Shown: positions 1 through 11,420, counted from the first letter of the stretch. The stretch is DNA of 64,000 bases from Antitrichia curtipendula (GCA_951230915.1 OX579636.1:28021567-28085566); one strand, 5' to 3'. Made by a program: numbers and translations. The notes: a model not told the origin generated them from the sequence alone.

Positions 1-240
1 CTGAGAAATAGATTTACTAATGAACATGCGCGCATTAGCATTTTTCTCGTCCCATGCATTAATCTGAAAAAATTCATCAGAAGTAACTCTCTCTGGATCT
101 ACAGGAGTAGGACGTTGTTCTATACTAGAAACGACTCGTAAAACCTTCTTTGCTTCAAAAACGATTTCCATATGGTATTTCCAAACAAAAAACTGTACTC
201 CATCGAACATCTTCACAGGGATCTTATCGTGCTTTTCCAT
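1..240 (-). CDS. Ty1/copia retrotransposon gag, N-terminal part, cut by window edge
   Basis: An ATG at 240-238 opens a frame of 80 codons without a stop that runs off the left edge. The protein contains KMFDGVQFFVWKYHMEIVF, the 'target a phrase F-D/N-G-x-N/Q-F-x-x-W-K-x-x-M' pattern that opens plant Ty1/copia gag proteins (DUF4219/UBN2 region). The following residues are charged (PTPVDPERVTSDEFF, then NAWDEKNANARMFISKSIS), which fits the next gag helices that assemble the cytoplasmic virus-like particle. No protease, integrase or RT can be seen because the element continues to the left. The leader upstream (about 240-800) has no recognisable LTR boundary or initiator-Met primer site. The frame is intact as far as it is visible, so the element could be fairly young. 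The family call rests on this one motif region. Confidence 0.7.
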   Translation of the reverse strand, partial: MEKHDKIPVKMFDGVQFFVWKYHMEIVFEAKKVLRVVSSIEQRPTPVDPERVTSDEFFQINAWDEKNANARMFISKSISQ

Positions 241-264
241 TTCGAGAGAAAAACAAAAGAAAAT

Positions 265-660
265 GGATTAAGAAATTTTTAAGAAATCAAGAAGATCAAA
301 GAAATCAAGCTACACTACACTCCTGTCTTAAGATCTAAAAACTAACGGAAGGCTTTAGGATCTAAAATATTAGAAGGCTTTTAAGATCTAAACTACCGGA
401 AGAGATTGGAAAAATACTAGAGGAGTAGAGAATATTTCATTTGCTAAACTATGGTGGACTCTGTTTGAAATCAAGAAAATCAAGAAAAACAAAAATCAAG
501 CTATATTATGCCCCTGCCTTAGGATCTAAACCACCAGAAGGCGTAGAAATATGAACAAGTGATCGGAAACGATGAGTAAAACTAGCTGGAGGAGAAGCAG
601 AGAAAACTACATTTTCTAAACTATGGTGAGAAAAGATTGGACTCTGTTGAGGTGAAGGAG
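265..660. repeat. Two diverged direct repeats in the copia leader
   Basis: Two units of about 190 bp follow each other in the presumed untranslated leader. Both contain an 'AAATCAAGCTA' start, a 'TTAGGATCTAAA...AGAAGGC' middle and a 'CTAAACTATGGTG...GACTCTGTT' end (around 300-455 and 490-650). The first unit also repeats the 'GGATCTAAA' piece internally. They are visible by eye; no function is implied. Confidence 0.5.
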
Positions 661-1032
661 GTGAAATCGGAGCTTGTAAGAATGCATCTCGAAAAGAAGT
701 GACTGAAAACATGTTTACTAAATAAGTTTCTCGAGAAGAATTGGTAAAAGAAAAAACTAAAAGAATGCAGCCGGCGCCTGGGCCCATAACCTAAAAGAAG
801 CACACTAATTCTAGTACCGTTACTTAATCTGAAAGCAAATAGAGAGCAAGCTCTTCTTTATTCAATTACAATGTTGAGTTGTATCACAATCCTCTAGCAA
901 TCATCGAAGCTTAATGTGCACAACGACACATTCTCTCTTCTACTTACGAAACACTCTTTAATTGCAATCACAACTAGAACACAAACAGACAACAAAGGAA
1001 GACTAGTAGTCTGACGATCAAGTAGATGAAAC

Positions 1033-2300
1033 CTAATTAGAAAGTAGATGGATTTCATCCATTAACACCTGCGCTATGTATTGTGACACCCGGCAATTTG
1101 TCACCAGCAACGAAAAATTGGAGAAGCAATCCGTGCCACCCATGATCAGCATGGCCACGCTGCGCTGCACGGGATTCATGAAGCCCGGCTGGTATGTCTG
1201 CCCCAGCATGCCGTTCACGTCCAAAGAGAGGTTGTGAAAGCAGAAGTGCGTGAAGCAGTCGTCGCTACCAATGCCGTAACGCCCATCTTCTTTTGGACCA
1301 CCAGGTTCACGGTGTTGGTGGCACCAATGCGGGTCAGCTTCAAGGTGCTATCAGGCAAAGTCCACGTCGCGCCCAGCGCAAACAGGATGCCGTTGTATGT
1401 GAGTTGTAGCTGATCGACTGCGGCGTCCCAGTGGACGACCTTGTTGGCAGCGATGGTGAATGCGTGGCCTCCGAACACAAAGCCTAGCGTTTGCACCCAC
1501 GTAAAGTCTCTTTGTCGTCCGTCGGGTCTTTTGCCGACAAAGTGTGCGTTGATGTACAGGTTGTTGTCGGAGACAAGGTAGAAGTCCTGGTCCTTGTGGC
1601 CGTGGAAGTAGAACACCACGCCGTCACCGCCCACAATCTTGGGGTCACCGCACATGTCGCCCTTCTTCTTGCAGTCCGCTTTAGACGCAAGGACATCAAG
1701 CAATTGTTAATTTCCAATTTGATTCGAAATGTAGATTGGGAATCCAAAACTCAAGATAATTGAACTTGATCTCCACATCCTAACAATCAATCAGCGTAGC
1801 TAGTGCACATTCAGTTCCGCTTCTAGACTCAAACAGGAGATAAGCATAAACTCGGACACAATCATCCCCTAAAATCATGATAATATATTATTAGCGTGAG
1901 TGTCCGTGCCCTCAACATTGACCTCGCGCTAATCCAAACTTAGGACTATCTATCAGTCTATGTGATTGAGTTCATGGCAAATCAACTGAATGCAGTGAAC
2001 AATATGATCAACAATATAACTGATCAAAATCATCAATTTCATTTACAAAGAAATTGCCAGAACCGGGACTCAAGTAGGACGGAGGCCTGTGTTGACCAGG
2101 GCTTCCGCCATAAGGTGGGGTTGATCCTCCAGGGCTGTGACCCGATGACCCGGTGGGCTCTTGCTCGGTGTACTTTTGCTCGGTGGGCTCTTAGTAGAAC
2201 CTTCGTAGCCCGACGTTGCTGTGACTTTGCTGACACTCAACATAACAAACACAGCTACCAGAAGCACCATCATCGCAGGCTTGATCTTCAAGTACACCAT
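1033..2300 (-). pseudogene. Root-cap/LEA-like secreted protein gene with two frameshifts
   Basis: The first exon starts at ATG 2300-2298. It encodes a clear signal peptide (hydrophobic core MMVLLVAVFVML, likely cleaved near VTATS), then a Ser/Pro stretch (SPPSKSTPSKSPP). Near 2144-2147 the Pro/Gly-rich frame moves by one base and continues (STPPYGGSPGQHRPPSYL). An intron follows; its acceptor is probably the AG just before 1693, while the donor is ambiguous. The second exon carries the root-cap family core: CKKKGDMCGDPKIVGGDG, VVFYFHGHKDQDFYLVSD, INAHFVGKRP, RDFTWVQTL. Near 1281-1285 another single-base loss shifts the frame, after which the family's C-terminal block is readable (RYGIGSDDCFTHF, then VNGMLGQTYQPGF) to the stop at 1033. 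The family is plant extracellular and of poorly known function. Both lesions are single-base losses, so this is either a recent pseudogene or an assembly with base errors. Confidence 0.75.
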
Positions 2301-2492
2301 GTTGGGCTTGCTAGGCTCGCTAGCTCTTGATCACAAACTGAGCCACGTACCAGTACGCTCGGGGTCCTCACAATAATCATGTGGATCACGAGATACAGAG
2401 AAGCTACACTTATCTGCAGCAAGTGCAGAGTGAGACCTGGGAGAGTTTGGCTAGGATGACTGATGACTGAGAAAGCTTGCTCTTATCAGTGA

Positions 2493-2498
2493 TTTATA
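2493..2498 (-). promoter_or_regulatory. Possible TATA box of the root-cap-like gene
   Basis: On the minus strand this reads TATAAA within AGTATAAATCAC, about 195 bp upstream of the ATG at 2300. The position would give a leader of roughly 165 bp. In AT-rich DNA such a motif can occur by chance; nothing else supports it. Confidence 0.3.
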
Positions 2499-2519
2499 CT
2501 TGTTGTAAGTGGTCTAGAA

Positions 2520-3545
2520 CTTCGGAGTTTATGAGAAATGATCGCTGCAACTGGGCATTGAACAAGCTAGCGGAGGACTGTAGATTGTACAATTGCAACA
2601 TTTGTCGCGTTGTGAGGGAAAGTGACTCGTCCACAGAGGCTCAGCAGGAGATCTTTCTTTCTTGTTTCCAAATTGTTTCCAAAAAAGAATTATGGAAGCT
2701 CCTTTACTAAATATCAATTGGATGGAGTGGACTTCTCACAACATTCATCATGGTTGCCCCTGCCTTTTGTAATCCATTGGCTGATCATAACGATTTCTTC
2801 CATTTGATCAGGTAGCTTGCGCAACTAAATCTCCATTGGTGATAGATTGATCGTGTTTGGAAACGCGGCTCAGTTACATTGTTGTTACTTTGTTTGGTTA
2901 GTTTGGATATATTTGCTCATAAGAAATTCAATAATGAATATTTTAACCATTTGGTTTTGAATGTGCAAGAGGAAATTTGGAGTAGTTGACCTGTCATCGT
3001 GCCAAAATAATGCATCTTTCAGCAGCAAGAAATTCGATCGATGGCAGGAGAAGAGTGCCCACTTGCAAGTGATGAATTACGCTCGAAAATGCATTGGCCA
3101 TGTACTATTTAGATACTGAAACTTGGGGTTAATAGGACGTATGGCAGAGAAAGGTCAACCTTATCATGGTGAACTTACATAATTGGCACCTGATTGAACA
3201 AAGCAGGTGCAAGGACAATAGCACGACGTCCCGTCGAACAAACTGTAACCTGCTTCCCCGTCAAACTCGGGCAGCTAGAGACGTCACCACTCACCAGCCT
3301 ATCAACGTCAGGGTCAGCATGAGGAAGCGGAAGTAGATGCCGTGCTGGGTTCTGAAACCTTGCAAGCGACGACTTTGCTCCGGTAAGTAAGGTAGTACTG
3401 TGGTGCGGAATAGGAAGCGGCAGTCTCTAGAATTCTGTAAATGGTGGCTAGAACCCCAAATTGACAAGCAAGCGTCTTTTATGGAGGGCAAGGAGGTCAT
3501 TTAATTAAAATGAGGTTATTTCGCAAAATTTGGCACTTTTAGGGT
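2520..3545. other. Intergenic, no gene seen
   Basis: Moderate-GC sequence with only short unrelated frames. I recognise no protein, RNA or terminal repeat here. Confidence 0.5.
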
Positions 3546-3636
3546 TTAAACTAGACAGTCTGAAATCTATACCAGTCCTAGATGTTACTTTTGCATTTTA
3601 AACTGCACAGTCTGAAATTTATACTAGTCCTAGATG
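3546..3636. repeat. Tandem pair of ~53-bp direct repeats
   Basis: The phrase TAAACTAGACAGTCTGAAAT...CAGTCCTAGATG (from 3546) recurs from about 3599 with few changes. A related 'GTCTGAAA...ATCTATACCTGTCCTAG' phrase is found near 55990-56020, so this is part of a dispersed family. Confidence 0.6.
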
Positions 3637-3639
3637 GAA

Positions 3640-6600
3640 TTTTTTTGACAATATATCTTAATTTTGTTTCTTGACAAATGTGTTTGTTAATATTTAATTT
3701 ATCATGTATTTTTTTATTATTCTATAATATACTAATTATATATTTTTTATGCATTAATCAATTATTTGATTTCAATTAAAAGCACTTAGTCAAAATAATT
3801 CAAAATTTTGGTAGCACTTTGTTGTTGTTATATCATATTAAATCACCTACAATCCAAAAAATATATACTATATACAATCTTTACAAACTAATATATTGGA
3901 TTAAAAAAGATTGCAATGGAAATAATTGTTTTGGCTACTAAATACAAATTAAAATATATTGCATTAATTGGGTATTATGACAATATCTTCCAATCTATTA
4001 AAAATAGATGCAACAACAATTCAAATTACAACCTATAGATCATCTACGCTCACAAATTAAATCCCAAGTCTATGATTCATTAAGTCTTCAAATTTCATTC
4101 AAATTAAATTTTTATTTATTTATAATTTTTTTGAAGCATACGTATGTCAACTTATTACAATACCAATGGAGTTGAGTCTTAAATGGTGTACTACAATATG
4201 CAATAAAATATTCAAGTCATTAAGGCTCAGAAAAGAAGTATGGGTGATTTTCGAAGTGATTAAAAAACACGCCTCAACAACTAAGTTTATGGAGATGATT
4301 AACTTTAGAATTGTATTTATTTATAAACCATAATTATTTTTTGCTTCAAGTTTTTTTAGGATTGTAATACAAAGAGGATACTAAAACATTTATGTTTGCT
4401 CATTTGATTTTGTCTGCTCATTTTCAACATGTGGTGCACAAAATGAAATTGAATAAAGCATAGACTCTGTTTTTGAAGTGATTGTATATAACAAATGCAT
4501 GGTTTAGGGTTCACTTTCAAACATTTGTTCTAAGGATGCTTGGAAATTGAATTATAGAGCATTGGAGGAAGGGAAATACTATAGAAAGGGAAGAACTCCA
4601 GTTTGAATTTAGAACTAGAATTTGCATCTTTTCAAATGTAATTAAGGATAAACTTCTATGCTAGCTCCTAGAATTGGCAATAGAAGACAAGAAATTTTAG
4701 AATCCTAAATGGAAGTGTGCAAGAGTAGCAAGAAGGGAACTAGAATGTGGTTGGCTAACAAAATTTCTTGAGAGCCTTGTAAAACAAGAGGAGACAAGTT
4801 TCTGACTTTGAAGATTATTTTTAACATTATCGTGCTTAAACATTTTGGTTGCTTTTAGTTTGACAAAGCTACTAACTTCCTAAAATGAAGCTTCTCCTTC
4901 CTCATGTAGAACGGTAGAAGTGAAAGTTTTATGAAACTAGGGGAGGACAATTCCGTCTCTGGAAAACTTGGAAAGAGTCAATTTTAATTCCAATATAAGA
5001 TGGAAGCCCATCAAGCCTAAGGTTTTGAAAGAAAAAAACCTTAGCACATCAATTGAAAGTGAAAATGAAAATACATTCTTCTTTCATATGAATTATGAAA
5101 AGAGAGATATAAAAATCGCATGTCACTTGAAAGATAAACTTTATTCTTGGCACATCTACTTTTGATTTGGACATCATAAAGCACCCTAAACCTTGAGGTA
5201 CCTAAAATGAATTCCAAATTTTTGTATGATAGCAAATCAAATTTGCATGTGAAAATGCCAATCTTCTAATGAGAGCTTTAGTAAGTCATGAAAGTGACTA
5301 TTTAGGAATTCAAATTTTTAAGTATCACTTTATATTGCTTCAGGATTCAAAATGCCTTGTTTCCTATGGAATCTACAAGACTATAGCCAATTGTAGCCTT
5401 GAGGAGCTTACAATGTGTCTCAGTTTTTTGGAAATTTTATAACATATTCTTGGAGAAACAAAATATTCAAGTAGTACTTCTGATGTCATTCACTACACTT
5501 TACTAATTTGGTTATACAAATTCTTACAAAGTGACTTGAAAGACGTCTGACTCACTGAAATACTTGCTTTAATAATTTAAGGTGCTAACCTCAAATTGAA
5601 GCGCAACTTTTTACTTGCTTAGGATTTTTTTATGTGTTATTTGCTTTGTTTGGTGTTGCCAAAAGTTGACTTAGTCCTCAAAGGACATATCACATTCCTA
5701 TAATGTCCATTTTTAGTGTCATTTTTTGAATATTTTTAAGATAAAAAGATTAGTTGGGAACAAAAGTTAATCCTCACTTCTACAACAAGAAAAAATAACT
5801 TCAGGAGTGTGGGCTAAATAAAACAAAATTATAGAATACTTTATATTTTCATGGAATGCTTTGATTCATTTTCTTTGGATTAGTGTCATGAAAGTTTTGA
5901 AGAATCTTGTTTTGTGCGCAATTAGAAATTTAATGCATTTCATTAGGAAAAAAAATCCTATAAGATTTGTTTTAGAACTCAATTTTATCAAATTTTTCAA
6001 AAGGATAAGATTTAGCTAGAGAAATTTCACTATTAGACTTGTATTACTTCAAGTTCATTTTAGAGCTATTAACTAATTGATTTTTCCTTGAAGTTCTACT
6101 TTTGCTCTACAAGTTTATAAAGAATGAAAATCTAGATTTTTAGGGATTGATTTTATTCAATACTAGAATCTCAACTTAATTTTCCTACATAATTTTCATT
6201 CAATATCTATAGAATAAAATTTTAATTTAAAATTATTCAAAATCTTACAGACTTACACCCTATGATAGCTAAATGCAAATAAAGCATTAATATTTTTATT
6301 CAATTTTGAATACAAATATCTTATAATTGATGTAGTACAATATTTTTAATTTCTTTTGCACATAGGAGACATCTTTTCAAATATAGTTTTTATATGTTTC
6401 CTTTGACTTCATATAAGTATTAAGTAAATATCTTTAATAATTCCTCTATTCTAACTAAACCTCAATGGATTCCATTTTTTTGAGCAATCTAATCAATGAA
6501 GCCAAAGTATAGAGGAACATATTTGTAGGTTGGAAGTAGTAATTATGGGTTCATATAACTTTGAAACTAACATAAAAAACAAAACAAAATATAATCCATT

Positions 6601-7320
6601 ATTTTAGTCGGAACCTTGCTAATTCAAATAAACATTCAATTACAAAGAGCTAACTCCTAAGACATTGAAATCTTTTTTATTCCATCTTATTATCCTAAAA
6701 AGAAGATTGGACAAAAAACCCATATAACTCAAAACTCAAGCTCCAACCTAATCACTTATAATACATGCATCAATTTCATTTTGAAATTTTAAAGTAAAGA
6801 AAAATTTGGTGTATTTTTACAATACTATATCTTATAGTCATCACTGATTAAAAATTCTTCTAAAAATAGATACCAAAAATTTGTGGAAAATTTATTAAAA
6901 ATAATTTATATGGGAAAAAATTTAATCTTATATAATATTTATATTCTTAAAGGCATTTTCAAAATCATTTTTCAAACTTATTTAGTTATTTGGCAAAAAT
7001 TGCCAACCTTAACCACTTGGTATAATAATCACTTGTTTTAACAATTTGTTACTATTTCATAATTGGAATGGTGTATTCACTTCAATGTAAAAATATGTTT
7101 GGTTACAATTTCTTTTGTCTAATCTTGTTGTATTCTATTAATCAACTTTTTTTGGGGTATAATTGTAAGTAAAGAGCTCTCTAAATCTCTATGCACATCT
7201 AAGGGACATATTTGAGCACCCTTCTCCCCCCCCCCACCAATCCTAAGAGGATCAAAATAATCTACACTACAATGAAGTTTGAAATTGAAGGGAAGTTTAC
7301 AGAGGTTATTTGTCCTTGTG
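3640..7320. other. AT-rich gene-free stretch
   Basis: Very AT-rich DNA with frequent stops in all frames and many poly-A/T runs. Only one frame of about 65 codons is open (4968-5165), and it has no recognisable motif. A run of ten or more C occurs near 7226-7237. Confidence 0.6.
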
Positions 7321-7325
7321 AAAGG

Positions 7326-7364
7326 TTAACCTCTCATTGCCGTAGTGGACGAAAACCGTCCACT
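7326..7364 (+). repeat. Candidate piggyBac 5' terminus: TTAACC plus subterminal hairpin
   Basis: TTAA at 7326-7329 is followed by CCTCTCATTGCCG. Then comes a perfect 8-bp hairpin, AGTGGACG (7344-7351) with CGTCCACT (7357-7364) and a 5-base loop. PiggyBac elements insert at TTAA and carry short terminal and subterminal inverted repeats. The separate TTAA-bounded element at 56665-56886 has the same arrangement: TTAACC, then a hairpin of GTCCA/TGGAC type. A matching 3' end beyond 11420 was not found, so this boundary is only a candidate. Confidence 0.4.
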
Positions 7365-7609
7365 GAGAATCAATTTTTGGGCTGAAGATTTTGCAGACCG
7401 TGCTAATTCACTGTTTTGAATTCGGAATTGAGTAGGCAAGCGGCTAACCGGTCGCATGATCTAAAGGCCTGATCTCCCATTGTGCAAGGCAAAAATCACA
7501 AGCATCCGGATTGGTCGCATCCCGAGCTGTCGGAGGAAACAGTCAATATTCTTTTGTCACGAATGGCTGGGAGATGCCGGTTGCTTACCTTTGGTGCGGT
7601 ACTTGCCTT

Positions 7610-7697
7610 CACTATAAGAAACCCGTGTTTTTTTTATGTCCAAAAAATTTGACGGACAATTTTTAGACGTAAAAAAAAACACGGGTTTCTTCTAGTG
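7610..7697. mobile_element. 88-bp CACTA-type MITE with 3-bp target duplication
   Basis: The element begins CACTATAAGAAACCCGTG and its other end, read inward, is CACTAGAAGAAACCCGTG. The arms pair for about 28 bp with a short centre. It is flanked on both sides by CTT (7607-7609 and 7698-7700). CACTA termini with a 3-bp duplication are the hallmark of the CACTA (En/Spm) superfamily. The element is far too small to encode anything. It lies just inside the putative piggyBac-related segment, so it probably inserted into it. Confidence 0.8.
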
Positions 7698-7879
7698 CTT
7701 GGATCCCTGACAATGAGGTGCATCAAAGTGGAGAGATCCGTTGTGTCTACATGGAGCGGTTGCATCGTTCAGAGTTGTGGTCTTTGTAGGTACGTACCAA
7801 GTTCGTGAGACCGTAGTTAGCACGGCCTGGAGAAAAATGTGTCCTGCGTATTGTCCTACTTCGTTGATGATCAACTCAG

Positions 7880-8422
7880 GTAGTGGCCCCGCACTTAGAA
7901 ACCATCATTTATAGAATTGCTCATGAATTTTATTTTCTTCACACATCAATGCTAGTTGTAGAAGCACCACGACGTTGTCAGCATCTTCTGCAGTTGTGGA
8001 GGCTCCACTTCCTCTTCTTGGTGGCGCAATTGAGACGACACGAGATTGTATTGTTCAATGCACGTAAAATGGCCACTGCTCTTCAAATTGGGAGGGCATC
8101 AATGGAGGAGGTGCAAAGCATCCAGAACTTCATGTTTCAATGGGCAAGGAAAGAGAGTGGTAGTGACGTTGTTGCCCAAATTGCATTCAATTGCCTCCAT
8201 GAATGGTACTTGCTGGAGCAGAAGGACTATCAAGCTAGGCAAGAATTGGAGATCACTATGATTAATAAGACATGGAAGTTTCTTTGCTACCGAAGGATTG
8301 CGTTGTTGGGGTGGAGGGCTCGAGTGGTAGAAGGTGATCCTCAAGGGTTCCTTGTTCCAATTCTCGCTTTCATCAAAGAAAAATTGTGGCCTGATTGTGG
8401 CAATGAAGACTCAAGCTCGTGA
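7880..8422 (+). CDS. Unrecognised open frame, possible internal exon
   Basis: About 179 codons are open from just after an AG acceptor-like site (CAACTCAG at 7871-7879) to the stop at 8420-8422. There is no good ATG at the start; the first internal Met is at codon 63. The product has a hydrophobic N-terminal third and a charged, helix-prone centre (ASMEEVQSIQNFMFQWARK, LLEQKDYQARQELEIT). I do not recognise a domain. It lies upstream of, and on the same strand as, the piggyBac transposase relic. It could be a second element gene, a captured host exon, or chance. Confidence 0.35.
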   Translation, partial: VVAPHLETIIYRIAHEFYFLHTSMLVVEAPRRCQHLLQLWRLHFLFLVAQLRRHEIVLFNARKMATALQIGRASMEEVQSIQNFMFQWARKESGSDVVAQIAFNCLHEWYLLEQKDYQARQELEITMINKTWKFLCYRRIALLGWRARVVEGDPQGFLVPILAFIKEKLWPDCGNEDSSS

Positions 8423-8526
8423 CATGGCTCGGAGACGCTTGCAGAAGAGACCTTGTGTCGACCGCATCCGAATTCAGAGGGCATGGACCCGAGCAATGTT
8501 GAAGAGTTAAGGCAGAGTGATACAAG

Positions 8527-8979
8527 ATGAGCGCCACGACGAGCAACTCCAATCCGCCGGCGGCAATCCCGAAGGAGATGTGATTTGCAGCACTTCGAGA
8601 ATTGAAGATACACAAACAATACTTCCTGACCGCGGCCAAGCAGCTCGTCCACGAAGGGGAGTCCAACAACAACGTGTCGGGTCAGGTGACGACAAAGAAG
8701 TCGAACCATTGCTTGAGCATGCATGAGTTCCAGTTCCCCGAGAACGTGGCTCTCAAACTCATTGGAAAAAGGGAAGGAGGTCAACATGGTAGTGAACAGA
8801 TTCTACGGCAGCCAATTAGGTGGGTGCCACCTCAAATTGCCCTAGATGTGTGGAGCCCTCCATTGCTTTGGAAGAGGTCCACAGGGAGGCCGGCTGGCGT
8901 GTGGATCACTAACCAAAATTCCCCACCTGTTACCCTAGCCGAACGTGTGCTACGGCACAAGACGGGTCCTGGACCGTGA
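8527..8979 (+). pseudogene. Unrecognised decayed frame with an early TGA
   Basis: An ATG at 8527 opens a frame (MSATTSNSNPPAAIPKEM) that hits TGA at 8581-8583. The same frame then continues open to 8979 with protein-like sequence: ALRELKIHKQYFLTAAKQL, then SMHEFQFPENVALKLIGKRE. The second part from about residue 90 is less convincing. A single stop in an otherwise coherent frame suggests a broken gene. I know no family for it. It sits between the frame at 7880 and the piggyBac relic, all on the plus strand. Confidence 0.35.
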
Positions 8980-9596
8980 TCAAGAAGGCCCAGTATTGTA
9001 GCAACACCCATTGATGCACATATGCCACCGAATTTGGGCCCTCTCAGACATCCATTGGAAGAACCTCGACATATATTGAATCTCATTCCTTCATTCAATA
9101 ATGCTTTGACGGGGCGAGAATAGAGCCGACCACTGGAATCAGGAACCACTAGCAATGACGTGCCATTCAGAGGTTCTCGACCAGTGACAGGTGAGACACT
9201 ACTGTGTCAACAATCTGGCCCCAACAACCCAAGTGGTGGGATGCTCCCTGATGGTGTTTGGATGCCTCTCCGACTTCTCGGATACGAGCCTGCTCAATGG
9301 TGCAATCTCCAAGAATTTTTTGGAAAGGTGGAGCAATCTTGGTGGGAGAGGGATATCCAATTTTTCGGGGTTCAGATTGGAAGGCCTGTAGGATGGTACC
9401 AAGTGAGGGGGGTGGATTGCCGTTGCTTGGACTGGCAACAATGGCGAGCACCTCCCGAAACTGCGGTGTATCATGACCAACGTTGATTGAACCCAATCCA
9501 GTCATAGAGGCATTGAATTTCGCCCCTGACATCACTGTATCCCAACCTTCGCCTCCCACATCACCAGCATTGGCCGATTGCCACACGCCTCCATGA

Positions 9597-11420
9597 CGTG
9601 GCCAGACAATTGAACGAGCCCTACTCATTGATGAATACAATGCCTTGTCGCAGTACGATGGTTGGACATCCGATTCGGAAGATGCCTCATGGATGGCCAA
9701 ATTTCGAGATTTTACAAGTAATCCCTTGGATGACACAAACTCTAATTGGAAAATGGATGAGCTTGATGATAAGGTGATAAAAGATGCTTATTTTGATCCG
9801 GAGACCTATAAAGAATTCTTCCATCTAGACCAAGATTATAAAGCCATGGTTGAGCGAATTAGGCACTTGTATCGGGATTCACAATGGAGTCAAGTTTCTC
9901 CACATCTAGTCCATGATTGTGGACCCTTTCAAGGTCCTCCTCCAGGACCCACCTCTCATATGTTGCGTAACCATGTAGAACCCCAACATTTTTTTTCATT
10001 GTTCTAGGACGACTCTACTGTAGCCACTCTTGTTCTCAAAACAAATCGCTATACCAAGCAGCCTTATACATTGGTGAATGACCCACGTCCCAGAGGCCAA
10101 CCGGCTAGTCTCAATGGTGGAAGGAAGTGGAGGGATACAAGTGTGCAAGAAATGCGAGCTTTTTTTGGTGTTGTAATCCTTATGGGCCTGAAATTTACAC
10201 AACAAATTCGAGATTATTGGAGGAAGAATGCATTCTGGCGGTGTGAACTCATACCACAAATAATGACACAAGATCGGTTTGAAGCGCTCCTTTGTTGCTT
10301 GCATTGTGTGGACAACTCTATGCTTTGTGAGGACAAGGAGGATGACCGATATGATAAGATTGGGAAAGTCCGGTGGGTGTTAGAGCATTTTGTTCAAAGG
10401 TCTATTCAACCCTGAAAAGTTTGTGACAATTGATGAAGTTATGATTGCATACCGTGGTCACTTCTCGCCAATAAGGCAATATATGAAATCAAAACCAACC
10501 CGGTATGGCATAAAGTGCTGGATGATGGTATCAAACCCATCATGCTACATTTATCATGTCCTTCCATATCTGGGGAAGTGTGGTGGGATTTCGGAGCCCG
10601 GTCAAGGAGAGAAAGTAGTCCACCAACTCACAACTAGCTTGGGGCACAAAGGACACACTATTGTGTGTGACAACTTCTTCACTTTCCTACAACTATTCCA
10701 TGGTTTGTTGGATCGTGGAATATTTGGTACTGGGACCGTCAAGGGACAACAAGTTGGGTTTCCCATGGTGCTCACGGGGATGGCAAAAGGTGCTCACCCT
10801 AAAATCACCCACTTCTGGCAAATGCACTCTAGTAGACAAATGGCTGCCACTACATGGTACGATTCAAAACTTGTCTCCTTCTTGAGCATAAGTGCTGATC
10901 CTATTGGTACTGCCACTGCCATGCGGTGGTTGCAGGGGAGGCGTTAAGAAGTAAATTCAATCCCACAGCAAGTGGAATATCATAAACACATGCAAGGCGT
11001 GGACCTCATCGATCAGATGTGGAAAGATTATACCGTTCAATTCCATTCTAGAAAATGGTGGCATAAATTAATTTTTTTAGCATTTACTCTTTCCTCTAAA
11101 ATGCTTGGGTGCTGTATTGTCAAGATCAAGAAGCCTTCCCAGGCAAGATAAACCGCCGCAGTGAGTTCTACCTTGAGGTGGTGAAGGCTTTGGTAGCACC
11201 AGTCGTGACAGCAACCAAGACATGCACCGTTCACAACAAGCACCCACATGCACTCCACGTCAATGTTTGTCACCTTGAAGGACTTTGTCGACAATGCCGA
11301 TGTTGCAAACGGAAACAATCCAGAATTTGTGTGGCCTATGGGTCCATGTTTATGTGTGCCGAACCTTGCTTTGGCAAGATTCATGGCACAAAGATGTGGG
11401 TACTTCGGCTGAGTGGTTGA
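9597..11420 (+). pseudogene. piggyBac-type transposase (DDE_Tnp_1_7), inactivated
   Basis: PiggyBac transposases cut and paste DNA at TTAA sites. The acidic N-terminus (SDSEDASWMAKF, FDPETYKEFF) is followed by a TAG at 10005-10007. The same frame resumes with FFGVVILMGL and runs to about 10400. A frameshift there leads into the catalytic core: KFVTIDEVMIAYRGHFSPIR (first Asp), GHTIVCDNFFTFLQLF (second Asp) and TTWYDSKLVSFLSI. After a TAA at 10945-10947 comes MQGVDLIDQMWKDY (last Asp region), then HSRKWWHKLIFLAF. A second frameshift near 11098 restores NAWVLYCQDQEAF and the Cys-rich tail (GLCRQCRCCKRK, AEPCFGKIHG) typical of the family. Two nonsense codons and two frameshifts make it dead as it stands. 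The order and spacing of motifs make the family call secure. Confidence 0.9.

Noticed and set aside
9167..9736. 189-codon minus-strand frame with plausible-looking text
   Set aside because: It overlaps, on the opposite strand, the N-terminal part of the piggyBac transposase, which has recognisable family motifs. The frame has no motif and the region is open in several frames because of its GC content.
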